The notes under the pieces: model-generated
What the model saw: only the letters and a program-made list of their open reading frames with translations
Databases searched by the model: none
What the model was told of the DNA's origin: nothing
Made by a program: the position numbers and the translations under genes
In this document: positions 1-7,647 of the stretch, one piece after another
Position numbering within the stretch: position 1 is the first letter of the stretch
Layout of the letters: every line of letters starts with the position of its first letter
Assembly: GCF_001049755.1 (NCBI RefSeq)
Contig: NZ_CVLB01000003.1
Span: 248,001 to 312,000, forward strand
Reading direction: 5' to 3'
Length of the DNA: 64,000 nt
Origin: Brachyspira suanatina
GTDB taxonomy: Bacteria; Spirochaetota; Brachyspiria; Brachyspirales; Brachyspiraceae

Positions 1-471
1 TTTTATTCCATTAGTTCCTATTTTTTCGTAGCTTGATTCTTCTATGAGAATATTTCCCATAGAGTTTTTCTTTTCTACTTTAGTTATTGTGACTTCGCTT
101 CCATCTGCATTCTTAAATGGAACTTTTATTTCTTCACCTCTTTTATATGTATCTGATTCTACCACATACTGTTTTGTAACTTCTGTTTTACCATCATATT
201 CGTTTATATTATCAATACCGCCTCTTGCCATAGCATAGTTTTTGAAATTAATTTCTAAACTATCAAGTGAAACCTCAATTTTATGCTCTGTCTGTAGAGT
301 AGCTATAGTTCCTGCATTGTCACTTTCTATATCTGCTGTAGACATAGTTTCTTTTAAACTAACATTGCGTCCTGCCCCTATGTCTACAAGTTTATCAAAT
401 CTATCTCCAATTAAAACTTTTGCACTTCCGTATCTTATTGTACTTTTTTCTTGAACTTGTGTTTGACTCAT
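1..471 (-). CDS. phage major tail (tube) protein, 3' end outside window
   Basis: A reading frame opens at an ATG at 471 on the minus strand (AAGGA about 8 nt upstream) and stays open for 157 codons to the window edge. It begins MSQTQVQEKSTIRYGSAKV and is rich in beta-strand-like alternating residues with few hydrophobic stretches. It is the next gene after the connector and tail-completion genes of an HK97-like head module, which is where the major tail protein normally sits. The family call rests mainly on position and size; I see no diagnostic motif. It is incomplete because the C-terminus lies left of base 1. Confidence 0.6.
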   Translation of the reverse strand, partial: MSQTQVQEKSTIRYGSAKVLIGDRFDKLVDIGAGRNVSLKETMSTADIESDNAGTIATLQTEHKIEVSLDSLEINFKNYAMARGGIDNINEYDGKTEVTKQYVVESDTYKRGEEIKVPFKNADGSEVTITKVEKKNSMGNILIEESSYEKIGTNGIK

Positions 472-486
472 AAAATATCCTTATAA

Positions 487-855
487 TTAATATTTATATA
501 ATATATTTACTATGCTTACAGCTTGATAAAAATCTTCAGTATAGTTATGTGTTTCATTTGAAACGCTGCATCCGCATATTTCTGTATCATCAATAATAGC
601 TGTTAAATTGGTAAAATATTTGCCTATTGCTTTTTGTATATTCAATGCTTTACTCAAATCATTAGAATATACTGCTATTTGATAAACATTCCTGCCATAT
701 TCAAATTCATAATGCGGTGTGCTGCTTGTTAAAGAATAAACTATATATGTTTTATTTTTATCTATTTGAGAATCAGAAACGAAATCTAAATAAACTCCGT
801 CCGCTTCTCTTTTTGTTAATTCTTTAAGTATTGTATATATAGCATTCTCAATCAT
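487..855 (-). CDS. phage tail completion / head-tail joining protein
   Basis: This 122-residue protein starts MIENAIYTILKELTKREADG behind a clear AGGAG. The central part, with HYEFEYGRNVYQIAVYSND, resembles small tail-completion proteins (gp17/DUF3168 type) that cap the tail tube at the neck. It sits between the gp10-like gene and the tail-tube gene, the usual place for this function. The pattern of an N-terminal helix, a middle beta segment and a helix near SKALNIQKAIGKYF fits that fold. The assignment is by position, length and general pattern, not by a catalytic motif. Confidence 0.6.
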   Translation of the reverse strand: MIENAIYTILKELTKREADGVYLDFVSDSQIDKNKTYIVYSLTSSTPHYEFEYGRNVYQIAVYSNDLSKALNIQKAIGKYFTNLTAIIDDTEICGCSVSNETHNYTEDFYQAVSIVNILYKY

Positions 856-920
856 TATTGTTATACTCCTGCTCGGCTATAAATACAAAGCAAATAAATT
901 TGCTTTGTGCCTCGCATTCG

Positions 921-1394
921 CTATTTATTCTTTTTGTTTGCTTTGTCTATTGCTTGCTGTAATTTTTGTTTTATATATTCTTCTATAACATCTTTTTTAC
1001 TTTCAAAAATAGGAATTAAAAGAGGCTGAGGAGGCTGAGAAACTGTCCCATATTCAGGGAAGCGTACATAATATCTATCTCCCTGTTCTTTATACCATTT
1101 TATTTTGTTCTTAGATGGAACTCCGCCGCCTTTTTTTTCTAATGTTCCAACTTTTATAGCTACTGAAGTGTCGCTTCCTTTTGATGATTTTCTTTCTTTT
1201 ACATCATAGTATTTATTTTCACTCCAGCCTCTACTTTTTGCCTCAGCATTGGCTTCTTTTGCAATTTCATTTCCTGCTTTTCTAGCTCCTGCTTTTATAG
1301 CTTTCTTGAAATCGCCGCCTAGTTCTTCTAAAGTCTTTCTGAACTCATCAAGTCCTTTTATACTTATAGAAGTTTTTCTGATAACACCTGACAT
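921..1394 (-). CDS. HK97 gp10-like head-tail component
   Basis: This 157-residue basic protein begins MSGVIRKTSISIKGLDEFRK and has a helical stretch rich in Lys and Ala (about residues 25-55), typical of the HK97 gp10 family that joins head and tail. The later part with RYYVRFPEYGTVSQPPQPLL matches the conserved YGT..QPP..F block of that family. It starts one base after the head-closure gene ends, so the two are translationally linked. It is part of the leftward late operon. Confidence 0.8.
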   Translation of the reverse strand: MSGVIRKTSISIKGLDEFRKTLEELGGDFKKAIKAGARKAGNEIAKEANAEAKSRGWSENKYYDVKERKSSKGSDTSVAIKVGTLEKKGGGVPSKNKIKWYKEQGDRYYVRFPEYGTVSQPPQPLLIPIFESKKDVIEEYIKQKLQQAIDKANKKNK

Positions 1395-1395
1395 A

Positions 1396-1737
1396 TTATC
1401 CGCTTTTATTATTTATCAATTTTTTTATTGTAAATATACATTCTATATTTTTATATGAAACATTTTCTCTATAAATTACTTCATAAATATCATCTTCATT
1501 ATTTATTTTGGCCATCATTCCTTTAGTATCAAACTCTTTGAAATAATGAGTATGTACTTTTAAAGTTCTTTCTAAATCTTTTCTTTTACCTTGCTGTATA
1601 TCTTTAAATGTTATATCTTCAATAGAACATTTAACTTTTCTTAATTCTTTTAATTGAGTTTTTCCTGTTCCATTTTTATTATCTACATATTCAGATATAT
1701 AAAAAGTTATAGAATGTATCAGTTTAGCCACTTTCAT
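1396..1737 (-). CDS. phage head closure / head-tail adaptor protein
   Basis: This is a 113-residue protein in the slot between the head-tail connector and gp10-like genes, where SPP1 gp16-type head-closure proteins sit. Its sequence (SVEDITFKDIQQGKRKDLERTLKV-like middle, then YEVIYRENVSYKNIECIF) shows the beta-rich pattern and the final 'V.Y....Y..I' of the adaptor family. Its ATG overlaps the stop of the upstream connector gene by four bases (ATGA), which indicates coupled translation. Confidence 0.6.
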   Translation of the reverse strand: MKVAKLIHSITFYISEYVDNKNGTGKTQLKELRKVKCSIEDITFKDIQQGKRKDLERTLKVHTHYFKEFDTKGMMAKINNEDDIYEVIYRENVSYKNIECIFTIKKLINNKSG

Positions 1738-2030
1738 AAAGTAAACTTTTCCCTAGCTATAGCCAATAATCTATGCACACCTTCCAAAGCTACTTTTTCA
1801 CTTTGACTGGCTTCTCCTGTTTTGCTTTCAAAATAATGAGTAGCAAGTCCAAGAATTGCATACTTAACTTCAGGAGGACAATCAATTCTTTTGTATTCTG
1901 TTTCATTAACTTTATTACAATAGCTGATTGCACTATCTAAAGCCAATTGCAGTATATCATCATCATAATCAATGCCTTCTAAGTTTAGAAACTTTTTAAA
2001 CTCAGTCAAAGTAACTACGTTTGTCATCAT
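1734..2030 (-). CDS. phage head-tail connector (gp6-like)
   Basis: This 98-residue helical protein begins MMTNVVTLTEFKKFLNLEGI and continues with D-DD-ILQLALDSAISYCN. That is the signature start of gp6-like DNA-packaging connector proteins (L.E.K..L.I...DDD..L...I..A). A second helix with PPEVKYAILGLATHYFESK also fits the family. It lies directly downstream of the major capsid gene and a micro-ORF. Twelve copies of this type of protein normally form a ring below the portal. Confidence 0.8.
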   Translation of the reverse strand: MMTNVVTLTEFKKFLNLEGIDYDDDILQLALDSAISYCNKVNETEYKRIDCPPEVKYAILGLATHYFESKTGEASQSEKVALEGVHRLLAIAREKFTL

Positions 2031-2121
2031 CTTCTGCCTCTTGCGAAAGCACGCCTTTGTCGATTACATTAGAAACATCAATATCTATAGTGTTATCAAT
2101 ACTTTTAGGATTGCTACTCAT
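2002..2121 (-). CDS. small hypothetical protein in phage head operon (39 aa)
   Basis: An ATG at 2121 opens a 39-codon frame that ends in TGA at 2002-2004. It fills the gap between the capsid gene and the connector gene and overlaps the connector start by 29 bases in another frame. The product starts MSSNPKSIDNTIDIDVSNV and ends in an acidic-basic tail. An AAGG lies about 8 nt upstream. Its role is unknown; it may simply couple translation of the connector to that of the capsid gene. The evidence is the fit into the gap and the ribosome site only. Confidence 0.45.
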   Translation of the reverse strand: MSSNPKSIDNTIDIDVSNVIDKGVLSQEAEDDDKRSYFD

Positions 2122-2143
2122 ATAAAAGCCTTATTAAAAATTA

Positions 2144-3424
2144 TTAAGCTGCATACGCTTGATCATTTGCTAATAATCTTACAAATGCTGATTTTTGTAT
2201 AGGAGCACCGTCTCCCCAATATCCTACTTGGAAACCTACCTGATTTGTTTTGCTGTATAATTCATATAGAACCTGCAACTCCATTGATAAACTGTCCATG
2301 ATCCAATAATAATTTAAGTTTCCTAAAAAACCGAAGTATTTTGTAGATTCCAGCTTATCTTCTATAAAGTCATTCTGTATAACAGGTATTCCAAGTAAAA
2401 CACTAGGCTGTCCTGCTACTAAACTTTCCTGCCAAATAGGGCGGTCCTGCTTATCTTTTAATTTTCTTAATGCCGCAATAGCTTTCTTATTGAGCATCCA
2501 CACCGCACCATTTTGGTATCCGCCTTCTAAACCGCTTACGGCATCTACTAAACCATCATAAGTTATAGCAGCATTTGCAGTTCCTACTTTGATATCTCTA
2601 TCAGTTGGAATAGCGGCTGTATTATCTGAAGTCTGTGCGAATATTCCTAAAGGCTTATCTGTTCCATTGCCATATAAATAATTATATTCCAATGTAGCTG
2701 CTAATTTGAATGCTATTCTTTGCTGTACAAAAGCTTGAATATCTATATTGCTCTGCTTTATTAATCTCTTACTAATTTTTACCAATTTAGTTAATTGATT
2801 TGCTTTCATTTCTCTTTTACCGAAAGCCATATTAGCATCTTCTTGAACTTCACCTATTTCTGATGTCCATTCAAGATTATTTAAATCACTTTCTAGCGTT
2901 GGTATTCCTATATTAGAATATCCGTTCATAGCAGGAATTATATTTGCTCTTGTTCTTATTCGTACAGTTTTATCAAGTTCTTTTATAATATCTTTTACAA
3001 GATACTGAGGTGCGATAGTATTACCGCCACCTTCAGCAACTCCTGCCTGAAGTGTTTCCCTTATCTCTTTATCATTGCCTGTTCTAAACCATCTATCTAC
3101 TTTAGATCTTAATTCAGCTTCATTATCAGCATCGGAAGTATCTAAATTATCAGCTGTATTTCTTTTATTCATAGAAGAATTAGTTTGAAGCGATAGAAGT
3201 TTATCATATCTTTCTATCTCTTTATTTCTGTTTTCTATAACCTGCATTAAAGTATCTATATCATTATCTAATTTTGATATATCATCTTTTTTAATGTTTC
3301 TCTCTTCTATACTCATAGAAGAATATGCATTTCTTTTTTGCATAAGTTCATCAAGAGTTGTTAAAGCTAAAGCATTTTCATTTTTTAGTTTTTCTATTAA
3401 AGCTCTTAATTCTTCTGGTTTCAT
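2144..3424 (-). CDS. HK97-family major capsid protein
   Basis: This is a 426-residue protein with the two-part layout of HK97 capsid precursors. An N-terminal coiled coil (about residues 1-75, repeated Lys/Glu/Leu heptads) acts as the scaffolding delta domain. It is followed by the shell domain, which contains GGGNTIAPQYLVKDII, a segment that often marks the start of the mature capsid after protease cleavage. The C-terminal part has PVIQNDFIED and the VGFQVGYWGDG strand typical of this fold. It lies right after the prohead protease gene, and AGGAG precedes the ATG. Confidence 0.93.
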   Translation of the reverse strand: MKPEELRALIEKLKNENALALTTLDELMQKRNAYSSMSIEERNIKKDDISKLDNDIDTLMQVIENRNKEIERYDKLLSLQTNSSMNKRNTADNLDTSDADNEAELRSKVDRWFRTGNDKEIRETLQAGVAEGGGNTIAPQYLVKDIIKELDKTVRIRTRANIIPAMNGYSNIGIPTLESDLNNLEWTSEIGEVQEDANMAFGKREMKANQLTKLVKISKRLIKQSNIDIQAFVQQRIAFKLAATLEYNYLYGNGTDKPLGIFAQTSDNTAAIPTDRDIKVGTANAAITYDGLVDAVSGLEGGYQNGAVWMLNKKAIAALRKLKDKQDRPIWQESLVAGQPSVLLGIPVIQNDFIEDKLESTKYFGFLGNLNYYWIMDSLSMELQVLYELYSKTNQVGFQVGYWGDGAPIQKSAFVRLLANDQAYAA

Positions 3425-3443
3425 AATTTGATACTCCTTGTTG

Positions 3444-4085
3444 TTATTTATTTTTTATTTTTAGATATTGTATTTTTCGCTTATATTCCTTACTTCTATC
3501 TTCAAAGCCATCATTCTCTATAGGTATAGATTTATCAGGTGGTTTTGGAATATATGCATCATTATTTTGATCTCTAACATTTGTTTCTGTATAAGCAGGA
3601 AATGTTACTAATGATATTTCATGCAAAGTAATTTCTTCTACTTCACGAATAGGCATTCCATATTCTTTTAATGTTTCTTTATTATCAAGCCAATTTTCTC
3701 TTACTACTTTGAAGCCGAAAGACATTTGCTTTATATCGCCTCTGTCTACGCTTTCTTTTAAATCTCTTGCCCAAGTAGTATTTGGTAAAGAAACTTCAAA
3801 ATATAAGCCCTTATCATCTTCTCTTAAAATTAGTGTGCCAGCACTTTTTCTGCCAAGTACATATCTTGTGTCATGTCCCCAAAGACATACTTGATCATTT
3901 TCTAATAATGATTTAGTGAAAGCACCTCTGTTTATACGCTCTCTAAATAAATCACCATAAAGAGGCTCACTTAAAGAATTATATACAATAGCATAGCCTC
4001 TTAATTTAAGAGGTTCACCTTCGGTGTCTGTGCTTTTTTGGATATCAATATCTATACTTCTAATTTCATTATTATTCACTGGCAT
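3444..4085 (-). CDS. HK97-family prohead protease
   Basis: This 213-residue U35-type serine protease removes the capsid delta domain during head maturation. Visible features are the LRGYAIVYNSLSEP start of the core, the catalytic His in GHD (H71), and the catalytic Ser in IKQMSFGF (S122); ITLHEISLVTFPAY is the conserved substrate-site strand. The charged C-terminal tail after about residue 180 is probably removed by self-cleavage. The gene overlaps the end of the portal gene by 14 bases. Confidence 0.92.
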   Translation of the reverse strand: MPVNNNEIRSIDIDIQKSTDTEGEPLKLRGYAIVYNSLSEPLYGDLFRERINRGAFTKSLLENDQVCLWGHDTRYVLGRKSAGTLILREDDKGLYFEVSLPNTTWARDLKESVDRGDIKQMSFGFKVVRENWLDNKETLKEYGMPIREVEEITLHEISLVTFPAYTETNVRDQNNDAYIPKPPDKSIPIENDGFEDRSKEYKRKIQYLKIKNK

Positions 4086-5355
4086 TTTTATCTTCCTCTT
4101 CTAATTTTTTATTTTTATCATTATTATTTATATTAAAGTTTTGATTGTCTTCAGTTTCTTTAGGTTCTTCATAAACTGTTTTTATTGGTCTTATTTGTTG
4201 AGAAACGAAATACTCATCTCCATATTCATCATCTACTTCATTAAGGTTTTCTTGTCTTCTCCATTCATTTCTAGTAAGAACACCATTATTCAATTTGATT
4301 TGATTCGCTTGCTGTCTTGTAAGAGTATCGCCTCTCAAAAGTCCGTCCAAATTAAACTCTATATTATATTTTTTTCTTTCTGATTCGCTTAATAAATAGC
4401 CGTTTAATGCTTTTTCTATACGAACACACCAAGGTCTTATGGTATGAGTAACAAACTCTATACTTTGATGTTCTATATTATTATTTGTACTTCTGCTTAA
4501 ATCACCGATTAAATGAGGAGGTACACGGAACACTCGGCATATTTCTTCTACTGAAAATCTTCTGCTTTCTAAAAACTGAGCATCTGACAAATTCATTGTC
4601 ACAGGCTCTATTTTCATTCCTTCTTCAAGAACAACTATACCTTTTTCCCAAGCCTCTCTGAAGCTTTCTTTTAAGTTTTTTTTAGCATCTGAACTTAATT
4701 TTTGCGGATGTGAAATAATTGGAACTTTTTTAACGCCATTAGAAAAGAAATCTAATGCAAAATTATCTTGATAAAGTCCTGTAGTTATTTGCTTACGCAT
4801 CATAGCTATTGGACTGTATCCTATCACTCCGTTCCATCCAAGTCCTGCTATATGCATAACTTGTGCTGGAGATAAAGTGATTATTCCTCCATCATCAGAG
4901 TATTCAAACATTTTATCACCATTTGAATCTCTATATACTTTAATTTTATTAGAATCTATTAAATAAAGTTCTGTTACTCTGTTAAAATTATCTCTTACTA
5001 CTTCTACAAAACCGTTGCCTTGAAGAAGTATTTGGGTGATTAGACTCTCTATAAATGATACGGATGTGCATTCTTCATTAGGAGAGTCATGCAATAATTT
5101 ATATAAAGAATGATCTTTAGCTTTTACTTTATTATTTCCATTTATTTTATATACAAAAAGAGGTAAAGTTGCTATTGTTTCTGCTATAACTCTCACGCAT
5201 GCAAATACTGTAGAGAAAGTTAAAGCAGTATTAGGATTGACTGCTGATAGAGTTTTATCATTTTGAATTGATAAAAAATTACTTCCATCTATATGGCTAA
5301 AATCAGGAAATAGCCATTTTTTTATATAATTCCTTATATTTTTTATTACAGACAT
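4072..5355 (-). CDS. HK97-family phage portal protein
   Basis: This 427-residue portal protein forms the dodecameric DNA gate of the capsid. The conserved portal features are easy to see: TFSTVFACVRVIAETIATLP near residues 48-67, then HSLYKLLHDSPNEECTS, the ILLQGNGFVEVVRD strand, HIAGLGWNG, and FSVEEICRVFRVPPHLIGD, the hallmark of this family. An acidic, Asn-rich tail of about 45 residues ends the protein. It is the first gene of the leftward head operon, and no strong Shine-Dalgarno is seen upstream of this ATG. Confidence 0.95.
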   Translation of the reverse strand: MSVIKNIRNYIKKWLFPDFSHIDGSNFLSIQNDKTLSAVNPNTALTFSTVFACVRVIAETIATLPLFVYKINGNNKVKAKDHSLYKLLHDSPNEECTSVSFIESLITQILLQGNGFVEVVRDNFNRVTELYLIDSNKIKVYRDSNGDKMFEYSDDGGIITLSPAQVMHIAGLGWNGVIGYSPIAMMRKQITTGLYQDNFALDFFSNGVKKVPIISHPQKLSSDAKKNLKESFREAWEKGIVVLEEGMKIEPVTMNLSDAQFLESRRFSVEEICRVFRVPPHLIGDLSRSTNNNIEHQSIEFVTHTIRPWCVRIEKALNGYLLSESERKKYNIEFNLDGLLRGDTLTRQQANQIKLNNGVLTRNEWRRQENLNEVDDEYGDEYFVSQQIRPIKTVYEEPKETEDNQNFNINNNDKNKKLEEEDKNASE

Positions 5356-5450
5356 ATAATATATAAAAAAATATAAGGAAATATAAGTTTTATATTGTTA
5401 TTTTATTACAAGAACTTAAAGTCCCACTGTGTGCCTTTATTTTTACTTAT

Positions 5451-5513
5451 TACGGTATTTGTATATACTGTATTTTTAGTTTTTTATTATTGATTTTTTA
5501 TCTTTTTAAGATA
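5451..5513. promoter_or_regulatory. two palindromes between portal and restriction-modification genes
   Basis: The divergent gap (5356-5552) holds two inverted repeats: TACGGTAT (5451-5458) facing ATACTGTA (5465-5472), and the perfect TATCTT-TTT-AAGATA (5499-5513). The second lies just upstream of a TATAAT (5517-5522) on the plus strand. They look like operators that could control the divergent head operon or the restriction-modification pair. No regulator of the C-protein type is encoded next to them. Confidence 0.4.
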
Positions 5514-5552
5514 GAATATAATATATGTCGATATGTAGAGGGTAAAAATCTA

Positions 5553-6509
5553 ATGTTATATAAAGATTTTGAAGAGAGTAAGAATAATATTATTGCTAAA
5601 AGAAATAAAATATGGATTAAAAATAGAATATTTCCTAAATGGATAAATCCAGAAGAAATAGATTTGGAGCAATTTTTTACAAAAGAAGATACTGCTAAAT
5701 ATTGCTACAATAATCTATTATCTTTTTTAGACAAAGAAAAAATAGATATATCAAACTATACTTTTGTTGAACCTTCAGCTGGTAATGGTGCTTTTTTTAA
5801 TTTATTAGATTCAAAAAATAAAATAGGATTAGATTTAATGCCTTTATCTGATGGTATATTGGAACAAGATTTTTTACTATGGTCGCCTGATGATTTGACT
5901 AAAAAGTATATATTTATAGGTAATCCTCCATTTGGTTACAGGGCTTGGCTTGCTTTAGCTTTTATGAACTCAGCAGCACAATATGCTGATTATATAGGAT
6001 TTATATTGCCTATGTCATTTCAGAGTGATGGAAAAGGTTCTCCAAAAAATAGAGTAAACAATATGAAGTTAGTACATTCTGAAATACTTCCAAATGATAG
6101 TTTTTATAGATTAGATAATAAAAAAATTACTGTGAATGCTTTATGGCAAATATGGAAAAAAGGGAATAGTGATTTAGAAGAAAAGAAGTCTTGTGATGAT
6201 TGGGTAGATATATTTACTGTTGATACTAGAAAAGAAAGAACTTGCGGAATAGAAAAAATGAATAATGCTGATTTTTTTCTTCAAAGAACATATTATACAC
6301 AACAGCCTAAATTAGTAAAAGATTTTTCAGAAGTAAAATATGTATGCGGATATGGTATTATAATAAAAAAATCTAAAAAAAAAGTTGAAAATATATTAAA
6401 CAGTATAAATTGGAATGATTACAGTAATTTGGCAACGCATAATTGCAGACATATAAGTATGTATCATATAGAAAAAGCCTTAATAGATAGGGGAATTGTT
6501 AATGCCTGA
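5553..6509 (+). CDS. DNA adenine methyltransferase (type II-like)
   Basis: The AdoMet-binding motif I is FVEPSAGNGAFF and the catalytic motif IV is GNPPFGY, the N6-adenine (or N4-cytosine) type. QFFTKEDTAKYCYNNL at the N-terminus is the usual substrate-side 'F-T-..A' opening of this class. I place the start at 5553 (MLYKDFEESK), preceded by AGAGGG; an upstream in-frame ATG at 5490 lacks a ribosome site. The stop overlaps the next gene by 8 bases, forming a two-gene restriction-modification operon. It is unusual to find it wedged between the portal and terminase genes of a prophage. Confidence 0.85.
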   Translation: MLYKDFEESKNNIIAKRNKIWIKNRIFPKWINPEEIDLEQFFTKEDTAKYCYNNLLSFLDKEKIDISNYTFVEPSAGNGAFFNLLDSKNKIGLDLMPLSDGILEQDFLLWSPDDLTKKYIFIGNPPFGYRAWLALAFMNSAAQYADYIGFILPMSFQSDGKGSPKNRVNNMKLVHSEILPNDSFYRLDNKKITVNALWQIWKKGNSDLEEKKSCDDWVDIFTVDTRKERTCGIEKMNNADFFLQRTYYTQQPKLVKDFSEVKYVCGYGIIIKKSKKKVENILNSINWNDYSNLATHNCRHISMYHIEKALIDRGIVNA

Positions 6510-7032
6510 TAGTATTTATAGTGAATTATTTTTACATATTTTAGAAAAATATCATAATCATTCTAAATGGGATAATGCCGAATTTAAAAAAATAAAAACA
6601 CTTTCTAATACAGGTGTAGGAAGTGTTGGTCAGGATTTTATTCATGAATTATGTAATAAATTAAATATCAATTCTAAACTTTCTAAAAAGTCTACAGATG
6701 TAAGAGATAAAAATGCATATGATATAGAAATAGAAAATATTGATTTTGAGATAAAAACTGCAACTGAAGATACAAATTTTAATTTTCAATTTAACCATAT
6801 AAGATATCATAGAAAATATGAGGCTATAATTTGTTTAGGTGTCTCTCCAGATGATTTATATTTTAATATATGGTCTAAGTCTGATATTTTAACAGGTAAG
6901 GCAGGTAATTTAGTTAGTATGGAAAAAGGAGCAAATGCTTCTTATAAACTTACAAAATCTAAAAAATCATTATATAAAATAAATGAATTTGAAAATATAT
7001 TATTAAGTTTTATCAATAATTTCAAGAAATAA
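6502..7032 (+). CDS. type II restriction endonuclease, PD-(D/E)xK fold
   Basis: This 176-residue protein is translated from an ATG at 6502 (AGGGGA just upstream) that overlaps the methyltransferase stop. A likely PD-(D/E)xK active site is visible: D in KNAYDIEIENIDF and E-x-K in FEIKTATED, after a helix with VGQDFIHELCNKL. The small size and direct linkage to a methyltransferase make it the cognate restriction enzyme. The recognition site cannot be read from the sequence. No separate controller gene is present. I see the motif; the enzyme identity is inferred. Confidence 0.7.
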   Translation: MPDSIYSELFLHILEKYHNHSKWDNAEFKKIKTLSNTGVGSVGQDFIHELCNKLNINSKLSKKSTDVRDKNAYDIEIENIDFEIKTATEDTNFNFQFNHIRYHRKYEAIICLGVSPDDLYFNIWSKSDILTGKAGNLVSMEKGANASYKLTKSKKSLYKINEFENILLSFINNFKK

Positions 7033-7052
7033 TTTCCAATAACAACTTTCCT

Positions 7053-7130
7053 AACCAGACGACTGTCTGCCTATATCGAAAAAGCTCCTGAATTATTTTT
7101 TTTACGCCATAGGCGGACATTTGTCTAGTT
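7053..7130. repeat. imperfect inverted repeat between restriction and terminase genes
   Basis: A 22-base arm (7053-7074, containing TGTCTGCCTAT) faces its near complement (7109-7130, containing ATAGGCGGACA) across a 34-base loop; 18 of 22 positions pair. Its higher GC stands out from the surroundings. It could be a structured terminator or a scar of insertion of the restriction-modification cassette. Confidence 0.5.
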
Positions 7131-7195
7131 ATAAAATATTATATTACTTATTATTAATGTAGATTTTTAACTAAATTATAATCTCAGGAGTATAA

Positions 7196-7645
7196 ATGCC
7201 CGATAAAGCCAAAAAAGCCCCAAAAAATGCCCAAAATAAGCCAAAAAAAGCCGTTAAAATACCAAATCCTGCTAAAAGCATGCCTACGGCACCAGAATAT
7301 TTTTGTGGGTATTCTTTAAAAAAATGGAAAGAACTTGCTCCTATTTTTGCTGAAAAAAATATGCTTGGAGATGCCGATTTATCAGCATTTGAACTTTTAT
7401 GTCTGCATTATGGTGATGCTATGAATCTTTATGAAGCTATGATTAATGAAGGCGGTTCTATAGCTGGATATTTAGCAGGTAAAAACTCTCAAACAATGGG
7501 CGAATATTTAGCATATCATAAAGCTATAACAGCATATACTAAAATGCTTACCGAGTTCGGTTTAACTCCTGCTTCTAAAAAGAAAGTTCCTGCACCTGAC
7601 ACTATAGAAGAGGATGATCCGCTTGAAAAAATGATAAATGGTTAA
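7196..7645 (+). CDS. phage terminase small subunit, P27 family
   Basis: This 149-residue protein has a very Lys/Pro-rich N-terminus (residues 1-30) followed by the P27 core: W-K-ELAPIFAEKNMLGDADLSAFELLCLHYGDA, then GEYLAYHKAITAYTKMLTEFGLTPASKKKV. The spacing and the final 'GL.P.S..K' are the family signature. It recognises phage DNA and starts packaging together with the large subunit encoded 2 bases further on. CAGGAG precedes the ATG. Confidence 0.9.
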   Translation: MPDKAKKAPKNAQNKPKKAVKIPNPAKSMPTAPEYFCGYSLKKWKELAPIFAEKNMLGDADLSAFELLCLHYGDAMNLYEAMINEGGSIAGYLAGKNSQTMGEYLAYHKAITAYTKMLTEFGLTPASKKKVPAPDTIEEDDPLEKMING

Positions 7646-7647
7646 AT

